Shown here: positions 51,732 to 62,688 of the stretch, piece by piece
How the letters are laid out: every line of letters begins with the position of its first letter
How positions within the stretch are numbered: position 1 is the stretch's first letter
Assembly (NCBI GenBank): GCA_963834365.1
Contig: CAWIBS010000036.1
Location: forward strand, 124,001-188,000
Reading direction: 5' to 3'
DNA from: CAWJAP01 sp963834365
Lineage (GTDB): Bacteria; Acidobacteriota; Vicinamibacteria; Vicinamibacterales; Vicinamibacteraceae
Length of the DNA stretch: 64,000 nt
Program-made: the position numbers and the translations under genes
The notes under the pieces: generated by a model
Told to the model about the DNA's origin: nothing
Databases searched by the model: none
What the model saw: the letters and a program-made list of their open reading frames with translations, nothing else

Positions 51732-53648
51732 ATGGCGCGAATCTCGCACACTCGATCCTGCGTGCCACGGATCAACCTCAACCACCTGAGCGGGTCTGGC
51801 GTGCGTCTCACGCCGTACGAAGCGGTCGCAGTCGTGCACCAGGTCTGCGAGCTGATGAAAGCGTCCGATCAGCGGGGCCGCCCGCTGGCGCCGCCCACCA
51901 TCGACCAACTGTTCATCACCGAAACGGGCGATATCGGCATCGAACCCCGACCGCCTGGGCGTGCGGCACAGGCGCCGCGGGCGCTCAGCCAGCTCGTGGA
52001 CGAGCTGTTGCCGGCCGACCGGGTCGCGTCGGAAATTCTTTCGCCGCCTCCCGCGCACGTGTATGGTTCCACGACTTCACACGCGCGTCATGCGAACCGC
52101 TCCAGCGCGAATGCGGCCATCGTCAATCCCGGCGACGAGCGCGCGGTGCTGCGCCATCTCTTCGACCGGGCTCAGGACGAGCTCGACGCGCCCGGTCCCA
52201 TCGAACCGCCTCCACACGCGGCAGACACGGTCAGCCCGCCGGCGCTTCCGGTGGAGCCCGCCGCTGATTCACCGCGAATAGCCGTGGTCTTCGAGGATGC
52301 CAGCGATTCTCGCATTCGCCACGGAGGTCGAGCGCGCCACACAACAAGCTGAACACGCGGCGCCGGACGGCGACACGCGTCCGCACCTCGTCGCCGATGT
52401 CCGCTCGTCCACGCCGTCCCACTTCTTCGACGCGCCCGCAGCGGCCGGGCCGACCGCAGCGGTGACACATTTTCCGGTCGACACTGTCCTCGACGCGGAC
52501 ACTCAGCGTGAGCAGGCGCAACGAACGGCCGGGCAACGCTTCTTCGATGGTGCGGCGCAGGGTGACACTCGCGCCGAGGTCCTGGCCCCGGCGATCAGCC
52601 GGAAGACACGCCGGCGTGGTTTCGCAGGTTCCGCGGTCACCAGGCACTTCGTTACCAGATACATCGTCGCCGCGTCGCTCTGCGCCGGGATCGTCGCGTT
52701 GCTCAGTCCCATAGGCCTGCCGTTGAGGGCGCAGCTCGTTGCCGCGCTCACCGAACGGCCTGGCGTCGAATCGTCCCCAAATATCGACCGCGTCGCAGCT
52801 CCGCTCGTCCGAACCGGCGATCCGCCGGCCGCGGAGCCACGACGGGCAGACGTCAGGCAGTCTCTCGATCGTCCGTCAGTCACGCCGGCCATCGCGCTCA
52901 GCTCGTCGCCCGCGACGCCGGCGGAGATCGAGTCGTTGCGCGCCGTTCGTTCAGGCAGCGGCGCCGAACCATTCGACGGCGCCCGGATCTCACCCAACGG
53001 ACGCATGGTCGCCTACGTCGATCAGCGTGACGATGGTCCTCGCGGGATCTACGTCGCGCCGCGCGACGGCGACGGCGGCGAGCGCGTCAGCGGCGCCCAC
53101 CGCGCCGCATCGCCGAGCTGGTCGCCCGATTCCTCGTGGCTGGCGTTCGTCGCTGCCGAGCCGGAGCGTCCCGAGGTCTGGAACGTCTGGGCGTACGAGA
53201 TTGCCTCGGGCACCCTCCGGCGCCTGAGCTCTCACAACAACGGGGTCGCGAGGGCCGCGACCTGGTTCCCCGCGAGCGATCGGTTGTCGGTACTCGCACG
53301 GCACGTCGCTCGTCATCGTGACAATCGCCTCGGCTCAGGCCGCCGAGTACCGCTCGCCGGTGCAGGGGCGATCGGCTCGCGCCTCTGCAGTATCCCCGGA
53401 TGGACGTGTGCGTGGCCCTCTCGCTCGAGCGCGACGGGGTGTGGCTCCTTGACGTCGAACGCGGCCGCATGCGGCGCATCGTCGAGGATCCCGAGGTGTC
53501 GGACGATCTCAAGTGGCTGGGAGAGTCCGGCCGGCTGGCTTACTATCGCCTGCGGCCCGACGGCGGCTGGCGCACCTGGCGCGGCGGCACGTCCCGGGCA
53601 TCGAGCGCGGACGAGGACGGCAGGACGATGGAGTCCACGCTGCGATAG
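51732..53648 (+). CDS. Kinase-like/PD40 membrane protein, frameshifted
   Basis: The N-terminal ~100 residues (GSGVRLTPYEAVAVVHQVCE, PPTIDQLFITETGDIGIEP) resemble a fragment of a Ser/Thr-kinase-like domain but lack catalytic motifs. A variable Pro/Ala-rich linker follows, then one membrane helix (YIVAASLCAGIVALLSPIGL), and PD40 propeller repeats (ARISPNGRMVAYVDQRDDGP, PSWSPDSSWLAFVAAEPERP). Frame changes are needed near 52300, 53300 and 53400. The 3' end overlaps the convergent coxE end by about 100 bases. A signal-transducing role is likely; the specific function is unknown. Confidence 0.65.
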
Positions 53649-54785
53649 GCGACGCTCGACAGGCGAGCCAGGTGTCGTGCGGCGTCCTCGAGCTCTTCGA
53701 GCGTCCCTCCCGGAAGCAGCGCATCGACGAACGGCAGGGCGGCCGTGAGTCCGCGCGTGCGAGGCTCGAAGCCGGGCGTGCCCGCGAGCGGATGAATCCA
53801 CACGAGCCGGTGACATGCGCGGCTCAGATGCGCGCTTTCTTGCGCGATCTGGCCAGCGTCCCCGTGATCCCAGCCGTCGCTGACGATCACGACCAGCGGT
53901 CCGCCACGCAGCACGCGTCGCGCCCACTGATGGTTGAATCGATACAGCGCGTCGCCGATGCGCGTGCCGCCCGCCCAGTCCGGCACCTCGCGAGCCGCTG
54001 AAGCGAGGGCCACGTCGGGTCCGCGTGCGGTGAACGCGCGGGTGACGCGCGTGAGGCGCGTCCCGAACAGGAATACCTCGAGCGGCGCGCGCCGCCGGGC
54101 GCGCCGGGCGCGTGACGCCAGCACGTGGACGAAGGTGAGGATCACTCGCGCGAACCGTTCCATCGATCCGCTGACGTCCACGAGCAGCACCATCGGCCGC
54201 GGGCGGGTGGCGCGCGCGCGATACTTGTAGACGCCGAGCTCGCCCCCGAGCCGGACCGCCTCGCGGATGGTGCGCCGCCAGTCGCACTCCTCACCGGCGC
54301 GGGCGCGCTTGAAGCGCCGGGTCCGCCGCTGGTCGAGTGGCCACGCTGCCCGTTCGAGCAGGCGCCTCACCTCGTCGGCCTCCTCCGGTGTGAGGCGGTC
54401 GAAGTGCTTCCGCCGCAGCCGCTCGATCCGGCTCCACGTGGACGTGCGATCCGAGACGTCACGCGCCGTCTCGGGTCGATCGGCATCGAGGCCGGCGGGC
54501 AATCGCCACCTCGGCGATCAGCAGCGGCTGCGAGGGCAGGAGCGGCGAGCGGCGCGGCAGGGTCCGCTGCAGCCAGATGCGGTCGAACACTTCGTCCACG
54601 ATCGCTGACTCGTCGCGGCTCGTCGCCAGCGTCGTGCGTGCGGCGGTTCGCACGCCTTCGGGAGAGTCGATTCCCACATGCGGGAGAGCGTGCACGAATC
54701 GCGCAAGCTGGAGCGAGGTCACTCCGAGCCCCGACTCGCGGAGCTCGCGGCCGAACCCCACGACCCGTTTGAGCAGCGCGTTCAT
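53543..54785 (-). CDS. coxE: CoxE-like VWA-domain protein, frameshifted
   Basis: A von Willebrand factor A protein used with CoxD in maturation of molybdenum hydroxylases. The N-terminal part (FGRELRESGLGVTSLQLARF) lies in one frame from ATG 54785. The rest follows a frame change near 54490: MVLLVDVSGSMERFARVILT holds the MIDAS motif DVSGS, and VVIVSDGWDHGDAGQIAQE lies later. The ATG overlaps the coxD stop by four bases. It is the last gene of the cox operon and its end overlaps the PD40 gene in convergent orientation. Confidence 0.9.
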
Positions 54786-55692
54786 CGTCCCGCGGCGATG
54801 AGCTCGGGCGTCTTCGCCCGGGCGGTGGCGAGATCCTCCTGCGACTTGACGAGCGTGCCGAGCGTCGTGGCGGCCACTTCCTCGGTGACCTCGGTCGCGC
54901 CGAGCGCGACAATCGCCGCGGCCCAGTCGAGCGTCTCGGCGATGCCCGGCGCTTTGTGGAGATCGATCGCCCGCAGTCCCTGCACGAAGGTCACGATGTG
55001 GCGCGCCAGCGCCTCGGGCACGCCTGGCACCCGTCCGGCGACGATGCGCAGCTCCTTGTCGAACGAGGGGTACGGGAATCCAGTGATAGAGGCAGCGGCG
55101 CTTCAGTGCGTCGTGCACCTCTCGTGTCCGGTTCGACGTGATGATCGCGACCGGCGGCTGCGTCGCGCGGATCGTGCCGATTTCGGGGATCGTGATCTGC
55201 CAGTCGGAGAGCAGCTCGAGCAGGAAGGCCTCGAACTCCTCGTCCGCACGGTCGATCTCGTCGATGAGGAGCACGGGCGCGACGGGGCCCTCGCCTTCGA
55301 TCGCGCGCAGCAGCGCCCGCCGCCGGAGGAACGCGGGGCCGTAGAGCTCCTGCTCCAGGCCGCCGGTGGCGGTTCCGGAGGCTTCGCGGAGCCGGATGTG
55401 CAGCATCTGCCGCGCGTAGTCCCAGTCGTAGACGGCCTGCGCCACGTCGAGCCCGTCGTAGCACTGCAGGCGGATCAGCTCGCGGCGGCCGGACGCGGCG
55501 ATCGCTTTCGCGACCTCCGTCTTGCCGACGCCGGGCTCGCCTTCGAGCAGCAGGGGGCGTTCGAGCCGCAGCGCCAGGAAGATCGCGGTGGCGAGGTCGC
55601 GCTCGGCCACGTAGCCCTGGGCCGTCGAGCGCGCTCAGCGTCGCGTCGATCGACTCGGGAATCGCGAGCGACTGATCGTCGTCGGCCGGCAT
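54782..55692 (-). CDS. coxD: CoxD-like MoxR AAA+ ATPase, frameshifted
   Basis: An AAA+ chaperone of the MoxR family; in Oligotropha CoxD helps build the [CuSMoO2] cluster of CO dehydrogenase. Walker A is LLEGEPGVGKTEVAKAIA, Walker B is VLLIDEIDRADEEFEAFLLE, and sensor 1 is VAIITSNRTREVHDALKRRC. The start ATG 55692 gives MPADDDQSLAIPESIDATLS, joined after an indel near 55625. A second indel near 55070 precedes the C-terminal lid. Two bases separate it from the coxM stop. Confidence 0.92.
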
Positions 55693-55694
55693 GC

Positions 55695-56561
55695 CTACGC
55701 GCGGGCCCTGGCCGCGGCGCGACCGATGGCCCGGCGCGCCAGCACAGTCACCAGGTGTGCCCGGTATTCGGCCGACGCGTAGGAATCCCCGAGCAGCCCG
55801 TCGGCCGCGATTGCGCCCCGGCACGCCGCGGCGACCCCTGCATCCTCGAGCGCGCTGTTCGTGAGCGCGGCTTCGAGCGTCGGTGAGACGCGTGGCGCTG
55901 CACCGTTGCGCCGGTGACTGCGACACGCAGCCCCGTGCACACCCCGCTCGCCATCGTGACGACCGCGGCCACGCCGACGACCGCGTAGCGTGACGCCGGA
56001 TGCGCGAACTTCTCGTAGGCGCACGCCCGTGCCCGGTGCGACGACCGGCACATGGATCTCCGTCAGGACCTCGCCGGACGAGACCGCCGTCGCGAACATG
56101 CCCGTGAAGAACTCGTCGGCCGCAACCGTACGCGTTCCGGTCGGGCGCCTCGACGCGCATCGACGCGCCGAGCGCCAGGACCACGGCGGGATAGTCGGCT
56201 GCCGGATCGGCGTGGGCGAGGCTGCCGCCGATCGTGCCCCGGTTGCGCACCATGGGGTCGCCGATGAGCGAGGCGGCTTCGGCCAGGATCGGGCATCCGG
56301 CGGCGAGCTCCTTCGAGAACTCGATCTCCCGATGCGTCGTGAGCGCGCCGATCACGATCGACCCGTCGGCGCGCCGGATGCCCCGCAGCTCCGCCAGGCC
56401 GCCCAGATCGACCACCGCGGCGGGCTCGCCAGCCGCAGCTTCATCGTTGGAATCAGCGAGTGACCGCCGGCGAGCAGCTTGGCATCCGGGTTGGCGGCCA
56501 GGGTCGTGACGGCGTCGTGGACGCTCGTCGCCCGGTGATACGTGAACGCGCTGGGATACAT
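55695..56561 (-). CDS. coxM: Molybdenum hydroxylase FAD subunit (CoxM-like), frameshifted
   Basis: The medium, FAD-binding subunit passing electrons from the Fe-S subunit to the acceptor. The N terminus FTYHRATSVHDAVTTLAANP and the FAD motif AKLLAGGHSLIPTMKLRLA (AGGHS) are intact, as is the second FAD site GDPMVRNRGTIGGSLAHADP (TIGGS). Frame changes are needed near 56425, 56130 and between 55900 and 56000. The restored length of ~288 residues is normal. It lies eight bases after the coxL stop. Confidence 0.92.
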
Positions 56562-56568
56562 GGGGACC

Positions 56569-58930
56569 TCACGTCGTCGGCCGGACGTCCTTGATCGCTC
56601 GCCACACCTTTTCCGGCGTCAGCGGCATGTCGAGATGGGTGATGCCGAAGGGCTTCAACGCGTCGATGACCGCGTTGGCGACGGCCGCCGTCGAGGCGAT
56701 GGTGCCCGCTTCGCCGATGCCTTTCACGCCGAGCGGGTTGTGCGGCGAGGGCGTCACCGTGTGATCGAGCTCGATCGCCGGCACGTCGTCGGCGCGTGGC
56801 ATCGCGTACTCCAGGAACGATCCGGCCGTGAGCTGGCCCTGATCGTCGTAGCGGCCTTCTTCGAGGAGCGCCTGACCCATCCCGTGGACGATGCCGCCGT
56901 GCAGCTGGCCCTCGACGATCATCGGGTTGATCTGCGGGCCGCAGTCATCGACCGCGACGTAGCGCTGCAGCGTCGTGCGCCCCGTGTCGGGATCCACTTC
57001 GACGACCGCGATGTGGGTGCCGAAGGGATAGACGAAATTGCTCGGATCGTAGAAGTGGTTGGCTTCGAGGCCGGGCTCGAGCCCTTCGGGCATGTTGTGG
57101 CACAGGTGCGCCTGCAGCGAGACGTCGAACCACGACTTCGCTTCGATCGGGCACGCCCTTCACACGGAACGCGCCATCCACGTACTCGACGTCCTCGACG
57201 GCGGCCTCGAGCAGATGGGCGCCGATGCGGGTTGCCTTGTCGCGGATCTTGTCGGCCGCGCATTTGATCGCCGAGAGCCCGACCGCCGCACTTCGGCTGC
57301 CGTAGGAACCCCAGCCGAACGGCATCTTGCCGGTGTCGCCATGGACGATGGCGATGTCGGCCATCGGCACCTGGAGCTCGTCGGCGACGACCTGGGCGAA
57401 CGCCGTTTCATGGCCCTGGCCGTGGCTGTGCGATCCCGTCAGCACTTCGATCTTGCCGGTGGGCATGACCCGGACGACGGCGCTCTCCCATTGGCCGGCC
57501 TGGGCGCCGAGGCTGCCGACCACCTTGGACGGGGCGAGGCCGCACGCCTCGAGGTAGGTCGAGAACCCGATGCCGAGATAGCGACCCTGGGCGCGCAGCG
57601 CCGCCTGCTCGTCGCGCAGCTTGCCATAGCCGATCTTGTGCAGCGCCTTGTCGAGCGCCGGCTCGTAGTTGCCGCTGTCGTACTGGAGCGCGACCTGCGT
57701 CTGATAGGGAAACTGGTCTGGCTGGATGAAGTTTCGCCGGCGGAAGTCCGCGGGGTCTACGCCGAGCTCGTCGGCCATGCGGCTCATCAGCCGCTCGACG
57801 AGATAGGTCGCTTCGGGCCGTCCGGCGCCGCGCAGCGCGTCCACGGGCGTCGTGTTCGTGAAAACGCCCGTCACCTCACAGGAGACGGCCGGGAAGCGAT
57901 AGGCCGCGTTCATCAGCGTCCCGTACAGATACGTCGGTATCGCCGGCGCGAAGAGCGACAGGTACGCGCCGAGGTTCGCGATCGTCTTGACGCGCAAGCC
58001 GAGGACGTGTCCGTCCGCGTCCACGGCGAGCTCGGCTTCGCTCTCGTGGTCGCGGCCGTGGCAGTCGCTGACGAAGCTTTCCGTGCGCCGGGCCGTCCAT
58101 CTGACCGGCCGGTTCAGCAGCCGTGCCGCGTGCAGCACGATGACTTCCTCCGGGTACGGGACGATCTTCGACCCGAAACCGCCGCCGACGTCGGGGCTGA
58201 TCACGCGCAACTTGTGCTCGGGCATGCCGAGGATGAACGCCGCGATGATCAGCCGGTGGATGTGCGGGTTCTGTGACGTCGTCCACAGCGTGAACTCTCC
58301 GGTCCCCCTGAGGTACTGCGCCAGCGAAGCGCGCGGCTCGATCGCGTTCGGCACGAGCCGGGTGTTGCGGAGCGTCAGCGACACGGTCTTCGCCGCACGA
58401 GTGAAATGCTCGTCGGTCTTGGCCTTGTCGCCGATGCTCCAGCGGAACGCGACGTTGCCGGGAGCCTCGTCGTGCAGCTGTTCGGCACCGGCTTCGAGCG
58501 CTTTCGAGCCGAGGCTGGCGCCGGGACGCGGGTCGTAGTCCACCTGCACGAGCGCCGCCGCGTCGTCGGCCGCCACCCGCGTCTCGGCGACGACGGCCGC
58601 CACGATCTCGCCGGCGTGCCGGACGCGATCGACCGCAATCGCATATCGCGGCGGCGTCTTGAGATCCGGCAGCAGCCAGCCCGTCGGCATCGAGCCGACC
58701 TTGGCGGCCAGCAGGTCCTTGCCGGTGATGACGGCGACCACCCCCGGCTGCGCGGCGGCATCCCCGGTCTCGATGCCGCTGATGGCCGCGTGGGCGTACG
58801 GGGTGCGCACCATCGCGACGTGCAGGACGCCGGGCAGCGTCACATCGTCCGTGAAGACGCCAGAGCCGGTGAGAAACCGCGGGTCCTCGACGCGCTTGAC
58901 CGGCTTGCCGACGTACCGTTCGTTCGCCAT
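56569..58930 (-). CDS. coxL: Form II-like CO dehydrogenase/xanthine oxidase family large subunit, frameshifted
   Basis: The molybdenum-cofactor subunit of a three-part hydroxylase. The family opening GKPVKRVEDPRFLTGSGVFT, the MCD-binding region ISPDVGGGFGSKIVPYPEE and the active-site Glu in LGVKGIGEAGTIAST are present. The active-site loop at residues ~365-371 reads ALRGAGR. It matches the form II pattern (AYRGAGR) with Leu for Tyr and not the CO-oxidising form I pattern AYxCSFR. CO oxidation is therefore not supported; another hydroxylation substrate is more likely. One indel near 57150 splits an otherwise clean 787-residue protein. Confidence 0.92.
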
Positions 58931-58959
58931 GAGAATGCTCCTGGCCGTGATGACTGCGA

Positions 58960-59082
58960 GTCCGGCTGAAGCCGGACACTACGATTGAGAAGGCTGAAGC
59001 CGGACACTACGATTGAAGAGTCAGTGGACCGTTCGCTCGTGAATGAGAAGGCAGCGCTGACGAATGAACGTAGTGTCCGGCT

Positions 59083-59092
<10 letters not shown>
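58960..59092. repeat. REP-like palindromes between coxL and coxS
   Basis: Minus-strand copies at 58960-58982 and 58992-59010 (the second truncated) face a plus-strand copy at 59070-59092. Heads and stems match those at 43.8 kb. The 59070 copy overlaps the coxS 3' end and contributes its TGA stop. The opposed pair could fold into a long hairpin within the operon. Confidence 0.9.
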
Positions 59093-59622
<530 letters not shown>

Positions 59623-59663
59623 GATGGCGTTCCCTTTCGGACGCGTCTCGGCGCGCGTCGTGG

Positions 59664-60104
59664 CTACGATCGACGGGCTTCCTGTTCGAGCCGGCTGAAG
59701 AAGTGCTCGGCCTGGGACCGGGCCACGGGCTCGGCGAGCCGCGCGCCGACCGATGCCAGCATCCCGACGAGTTGTGGCTCGCCGGTCCAGGTCACGCGCG
59801 TGTCGCTGCCTTCGTCGGCCAGCAGAATGCGTCCGCGTGCGCTGACGCCGCCGACACCGCTCTTCGCGGAGACGCCGAGTGTCATCGCTTCGCCGGGGAC
59901 CTTGTCGCTCACTTCGATACGGCCGTGGAACGTGCCCTTGACCGGGCCGAGGGCCACGGTAAACGTCGCCCGATAGCGGTCGTCGGCCTCGGCTTCGAGG
60001 CGATCGAGCCCCGGGGTGCAGCGGGCGAGGACCTCGGGGTCGTTGAGAAGCGCCCAGACGCGATCTCGAGGGGCCTTCACGAGGGAGGTGCCGTGGATGT
60101 GCAC
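59664..60104 (-). CDS. coxG: CoxG-like SRPBCC-family protein
   Basis: A 146-residue START/SRPBCC-fold protein of the CO dehydrogenase subunit G family. In Oligotropha it anchors the dehydrogenase to the membrane. The start is GTG 60104, giving HIHGTSLVKAPRDRVWALLN, followed by LARCTPGLDRLEAEADDRYR, the usual pattern, and later VKGTFHGRIEVSD. The long C-terminal membrane tail seen in some homologues is absent. It is the first gene of the operon, with a heptamer array upstream. Confidence 0.9.
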   Translation of the reverse strand: MHIHGTSLVKAPRDRVWALLNDPEVLARCTPGLDRLEAEADDRYRATFTVALGPVKGTFHGRIEVSDKVPGEAMTLGVSAKSGVGGVSARGRILLADEGSDTRVTWTGEPQLVGMLASVGARLAEPVARSQAEHFFSRLEQEARRS

Positions 60105-60150
60105 GGGAGATCGCGGCTCCGGGGTGGTCGATGTCGGTCGCGTATTATAC

Positions 60151-60216
60151 CCAGCTACCAGCGACCAGCTACCAGCGACCATCGTTTGGTAGCTCGTAGC
60201 TGGTAACTGGTAGCTG
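60151..60216. repeat. Inverted heptamer array, GCTACCA/TGGTAGC type
   Basis: The left half (60151-60180) has CAGCTACCAGCGACC units and the right half (60186-60215) TGGTAGCTCGTAGCTGGTAA. It fills the divergent promoter region between coxG and xdhC, so both transcripts must start in or near it. Confidence 0.9.
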
Positions 60217-60223
60217 AAAGGCC

Positions 60224-61330
60224 ATGGACCGACGCGAGACCGCCGATCTGCTCCGCGCCTACGACGAGGCGCTCCGCCAGGGACACCGGGCGGCGCTCGC
60301 CACGGTCGTCCGCGTCCGCGGCTCGGCCTATCGTCGCGAAGGCGCACGGATGCTGGTGCGTGACGATGGCGGGATGGCGTGCATGTTGAGCGGCGGCTGT
60401 CTCGAGCCCGAGGTGGCGGAGGTCGCGCGCCGCGTGCTCGAATCTGGCCGCCCCGAGCTGCGCCACTACGACCTCGACGAGGATGCCGTGTGGGGCCTCG
60501 GACTCGGGTGTGGGGGAGCGGTGGACGTCTACATCGAGCCGATCGCCCCATCGTCCATGGTCACCCGCTGGCTCGAAGTGCTCCGCCGTGGAGAAGCCGC
60601 CGTCCTTTCCACGCGGCTCGACCCGGTCGGCGGCCGCCTCCTGGTCGGGCCAGGCGCGCAGACGAGCGGATCGTTCGGTGATGCGGGATTCGACGCGACG
60701 GTCATCGCCGCGGCGCGGGACCTCGGCGGACAAACACACCCGCGCGCCGCCACCCAGGCGATCGCGTCGCCCACCGGGCCCGTGGACGTGTTCTTCGACG
60801 TGTCCGGCCCTCCCCCAGAGCTCGTCATCTTCGGTGCCGGACACGATGCCATCCCGCTCGCGGCACAGGTGTCGAGCCTCGGGTGGCCCGTCACGCTGGT
60901 TGACGCGCGGGCCGCATTCACGATCCCCGAACGGTTTCCCGGCGCGCGTCTCGTGCTCTCGCATCCGGCGCAATTCGCCTCGCTCGTCGAGCTGCATCAG
61001 CGATCGCACGTGATGGTGATGAACCATCACCTCGAGCGCGATCGCGCGACCCTGGCGTTCGCCCTGGCCTCGCCGGCGCCGTGGATTGGCGTGCTCGGTC
61101 CCCGCGTGCGGTACCAGAAGCTCCTCGATGGACTCGCCGGCGAAGGCGTCGTCCCGACGGCGGCGGCGCTCGCGCGCGTGCGCAACCCGGTCGGCCTCGA
61201 CATCGGTGCCGAGTCGCCCGACGAGGTCGCGCTGTCGATTGTCGGGGCGCTGGTGGCCGAGCGCCGCGGTTTCCGCGGCGGACGGCTCGACGGTGTGGCG
61301 GGCCGCATCCACGATCCGGCGGCACGGTGA
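60224..61330 (+). CDS. xdhC: XdhC/CoxI-family maturation protein
   Basis: Helps sulfurate and insert the molybdenum cofactor into xanthine-oxidase-family enzymes. The frame is intact at 368 residues. The N-terminal XdhC domain has VRVRGSAYRREGARMLV and CMLSGGCLEPEVAEVARRVL. The C-terminal Rossmann domain has ELVIFGAGHDAIPLAAQVSS and a late GLDIGAESPDEVALSIVGAL. It is divergent from the cox operon and is followed two bases later by the MocA-like gene, as expected for cofactor genes serving that enzyme. Confidence 0.95.
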   Translation: MDRRETADLLRAYDEALRQGHRAALATVVRVRGSAYRREGARMLVRDDGGMACMLSGGCLEPEVAEVARRVLESGRPELRHYDLDEDAVWGLGLGCGGAVDVYIEPIAPSSMVTRWLEVLRRGEAAVLSTRLDPVGGRLLVGPGAQTSGSFGDAGFDATVIAAARDLGGQTHPRAATQAIASPTGPVDVFFDVSGPPPELVIFGAGHDAIPLAAQVSSLGWPVTLVDARAAFTIPERFPGARLVLSHPAQFASLVELHQRSHVMVMNHHLERDRATLAFALASPAPWIGVLGPRVRYQKLLDGLAGEGVVPTAAALARVRNPVGLDIGAESPDEVALSIVGALVAERRGFRGGRLDGVAGRIHDPAAR

Positions 61331-61331
61331 C

Positions 61332-61983
61332 GTGACGCGATCACCGCGACTGGACGCGCTGGTGCTGGCGGCGGGCCGGGCCTCCAGATTCGGGGGCGCA
61401 AAGTGCCTGCTCCCGGCGGAGCCCGGAGAGACGCTGCTGTCGCGGGTCGTCGGGCTGGCCGCCGCCGCGGTTCCCGGGCGGATCGCGGTCGTCGTCGGCC
61501 ATGACGCCGAGCACGCCCTGGCCGAGGTCGCGCGCGTGGCCGCTGCCGGCCTCGAATGGAGCACGCGCGTCGGCCCCGTTCTCAACCCGCGCTACGCGGC
61601 CGGCCTGAGCACGTCACTCGTCGCCGGGGTGACTGCGTTGCCGTCGAGCGCGGGGGTGCTGGTCCTCCTCGCCGACCAGCCGGCCCTCGACGCCGGCCGT
61701 CTTCAGCAACTCGTGCGCCGCTTCATGGACGGCCAGCCCGATCTCGGTGGCCTCGGCCGCTGCCTCGCAAGGCGACCAACGGACTCCAGTCGTTCTGGCG
61801 GCCGCGTTGTTCCCCGAGGTGCGGGCGCTGTCCGGCGACCAGGGCGCCCGCCGCGTCCTCGCAGCGCATCGCGGTCGCGTCGCTCTCGACGAGTGGGGCG
61901 ATGGTCTCTGGTTCGAAGACGTCGATTCGCCGGACGACTACCAACGGCTCGCGACGGCGATGGGCTGGCGAGCCGACAAGTGA
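61332..61983 (+). CDS. MocA-like molybdenum cofactor nucleotidyltransferase, frameshifted
   Basis: A MobA-like NTP transferase that would make the cytidylated molybdopterin used by cox-type hydroxylases. The nucleotide-binding N terminus is LDALVLAAGRASRFGGAKCL with the G-x-x-x-R-F-G-G pattern, and the metal site is VLVLLADQPALDAGRLQQL. One frame change near 61765 is needed to reach PVVLAAALFPEVRALSGDQG and the C terminus. The start is GTG 61332, just after the xdhC stop. The TGA stop coincides with the first unit of the heptamer array. Confidence 0.9.
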
Positions 61984-62124
61984 CGGAGTGACGAGTGACG
62001 AATGACGAATGACGAGTGACGAGTGACGAATCACGAGCCACGAACCGCCCGCGACGCAGCGTTATTCATCATTCGTGACTCGTCCCTTTCACTGGTCACT
62101 TGTCACTTGTCACTCGTCACTACA
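61981..62124. repeat. Inverted heptamer array, TGACGAG/GTCACTT type
   Basis: The left half (61981-62040) has about eight TGACGAG/TGACGAA units. The right half (62074-62122) has CGTGACT and GTCACTT units in the complementary orientation, separated by a ~35-base non-repeated centre. It fills the gap between the convergent MocA-like and peroxiredoxin genes. Confidence 0.93.
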
Positions 62125-62128
62125 AGTA

Positions 62129-62608
62129 TCAAAGCTGACAGACCTTGTCCGCCGCGGACACGTCGAGCTTTCCGGGGGCATCGACGTTGAGCTCCCGTAC
62201 GACGCGGTCCTCGACGACCATCGAATAGCGCCGTGAGCGCGTGCCCATGCCGAAGCGGGAGCTGTCGGACTCCAGGCCGAGGGCTCTGGCGAACTCGGCG
62301 TTGCCGTCGGCCAGCATCAGAATCCGATCGCCGACGCCATTGGCCTTCGACCACGCGTGCATCACGTGCACGTCGTTGACCGCGGTGCAGGCGATGACGT
62401 CCACGCCCCGTGCCTTGATGGCGCCGTGGTGGGCGAGATAGCCCGGCAGGTGCTGGTTGTTGCAGGTCGGGGTAAATGCGCCAGGGACGGCGAAGAGCAC
62501 CACCTTCTTCCCGCCGAACACCTCCTGGGACGTCCGGGCGGCCGGTCCCTCGGCGGTCATGACGGTGAAGGTGGCATCCGGAATGCGGTCTCCAACTTGG
62601 ATCGACAT
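62129..62608 (-). CDS. Peroxiredoxin, Prx5 type
   Basis: A thiol peroxidase reducing hydrogen and alkyl peroxides. The frame is intact at 159 residues. The peroxidatic Cys lies in FAVPGAFTPTCNNQHLPGYL (P-G-A-F-T-P-T-C), and the later RSRRYSMVVEDRVV is typical of the Prx5 subgroup. The C-terminal KVCQL carries another Cys that could be the resolving one or a glutaredoxin partner site. The start ATG 62608 gives MSIQVGDRIPDATF. No fused glutaredoxin domain is present. Confidence 0.94.
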   Translation of the reverse strand: MSIQVGDRIPDATFTVMTAEGPAARTSQEVFGGKKVVLFAVPGAFTPTCNNQHLPGYLAHHGAIKARGVDVIACTAVNDVHVMHAWSKANGVGDRILMLADGNAEFARALGLESDSSRFGMGTRSRRYSMVVEDRVVRELNVDAPGKLDVSAADKVCQL

Positions 62609-62688
62609 GGAGGGATCGTAACCCATCGCTGGGGCTCCAGGCCGAGGCGTGAGCCATAAGTCTCCGGCTTCGCACCTTAAGGGTAGAG

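Noticed and set aside
57059..58276. 405-residue open frame antisense to coxL
   Set aside because: The coxL strand has conserved cofactor and active-site motifs through the same interval.
56569..58930. True (form I) CO dehydrogenase
   Set aside because: The active-site loop is ALRGAGR, without the Cys of the form I AYxCSFR motif.
61981..62124. Repeat arrays as a CRISPR
   Set aside because: The units are 7 bases, degenerate and contiguous, with no equal-length spacers and no cas genes in the window.
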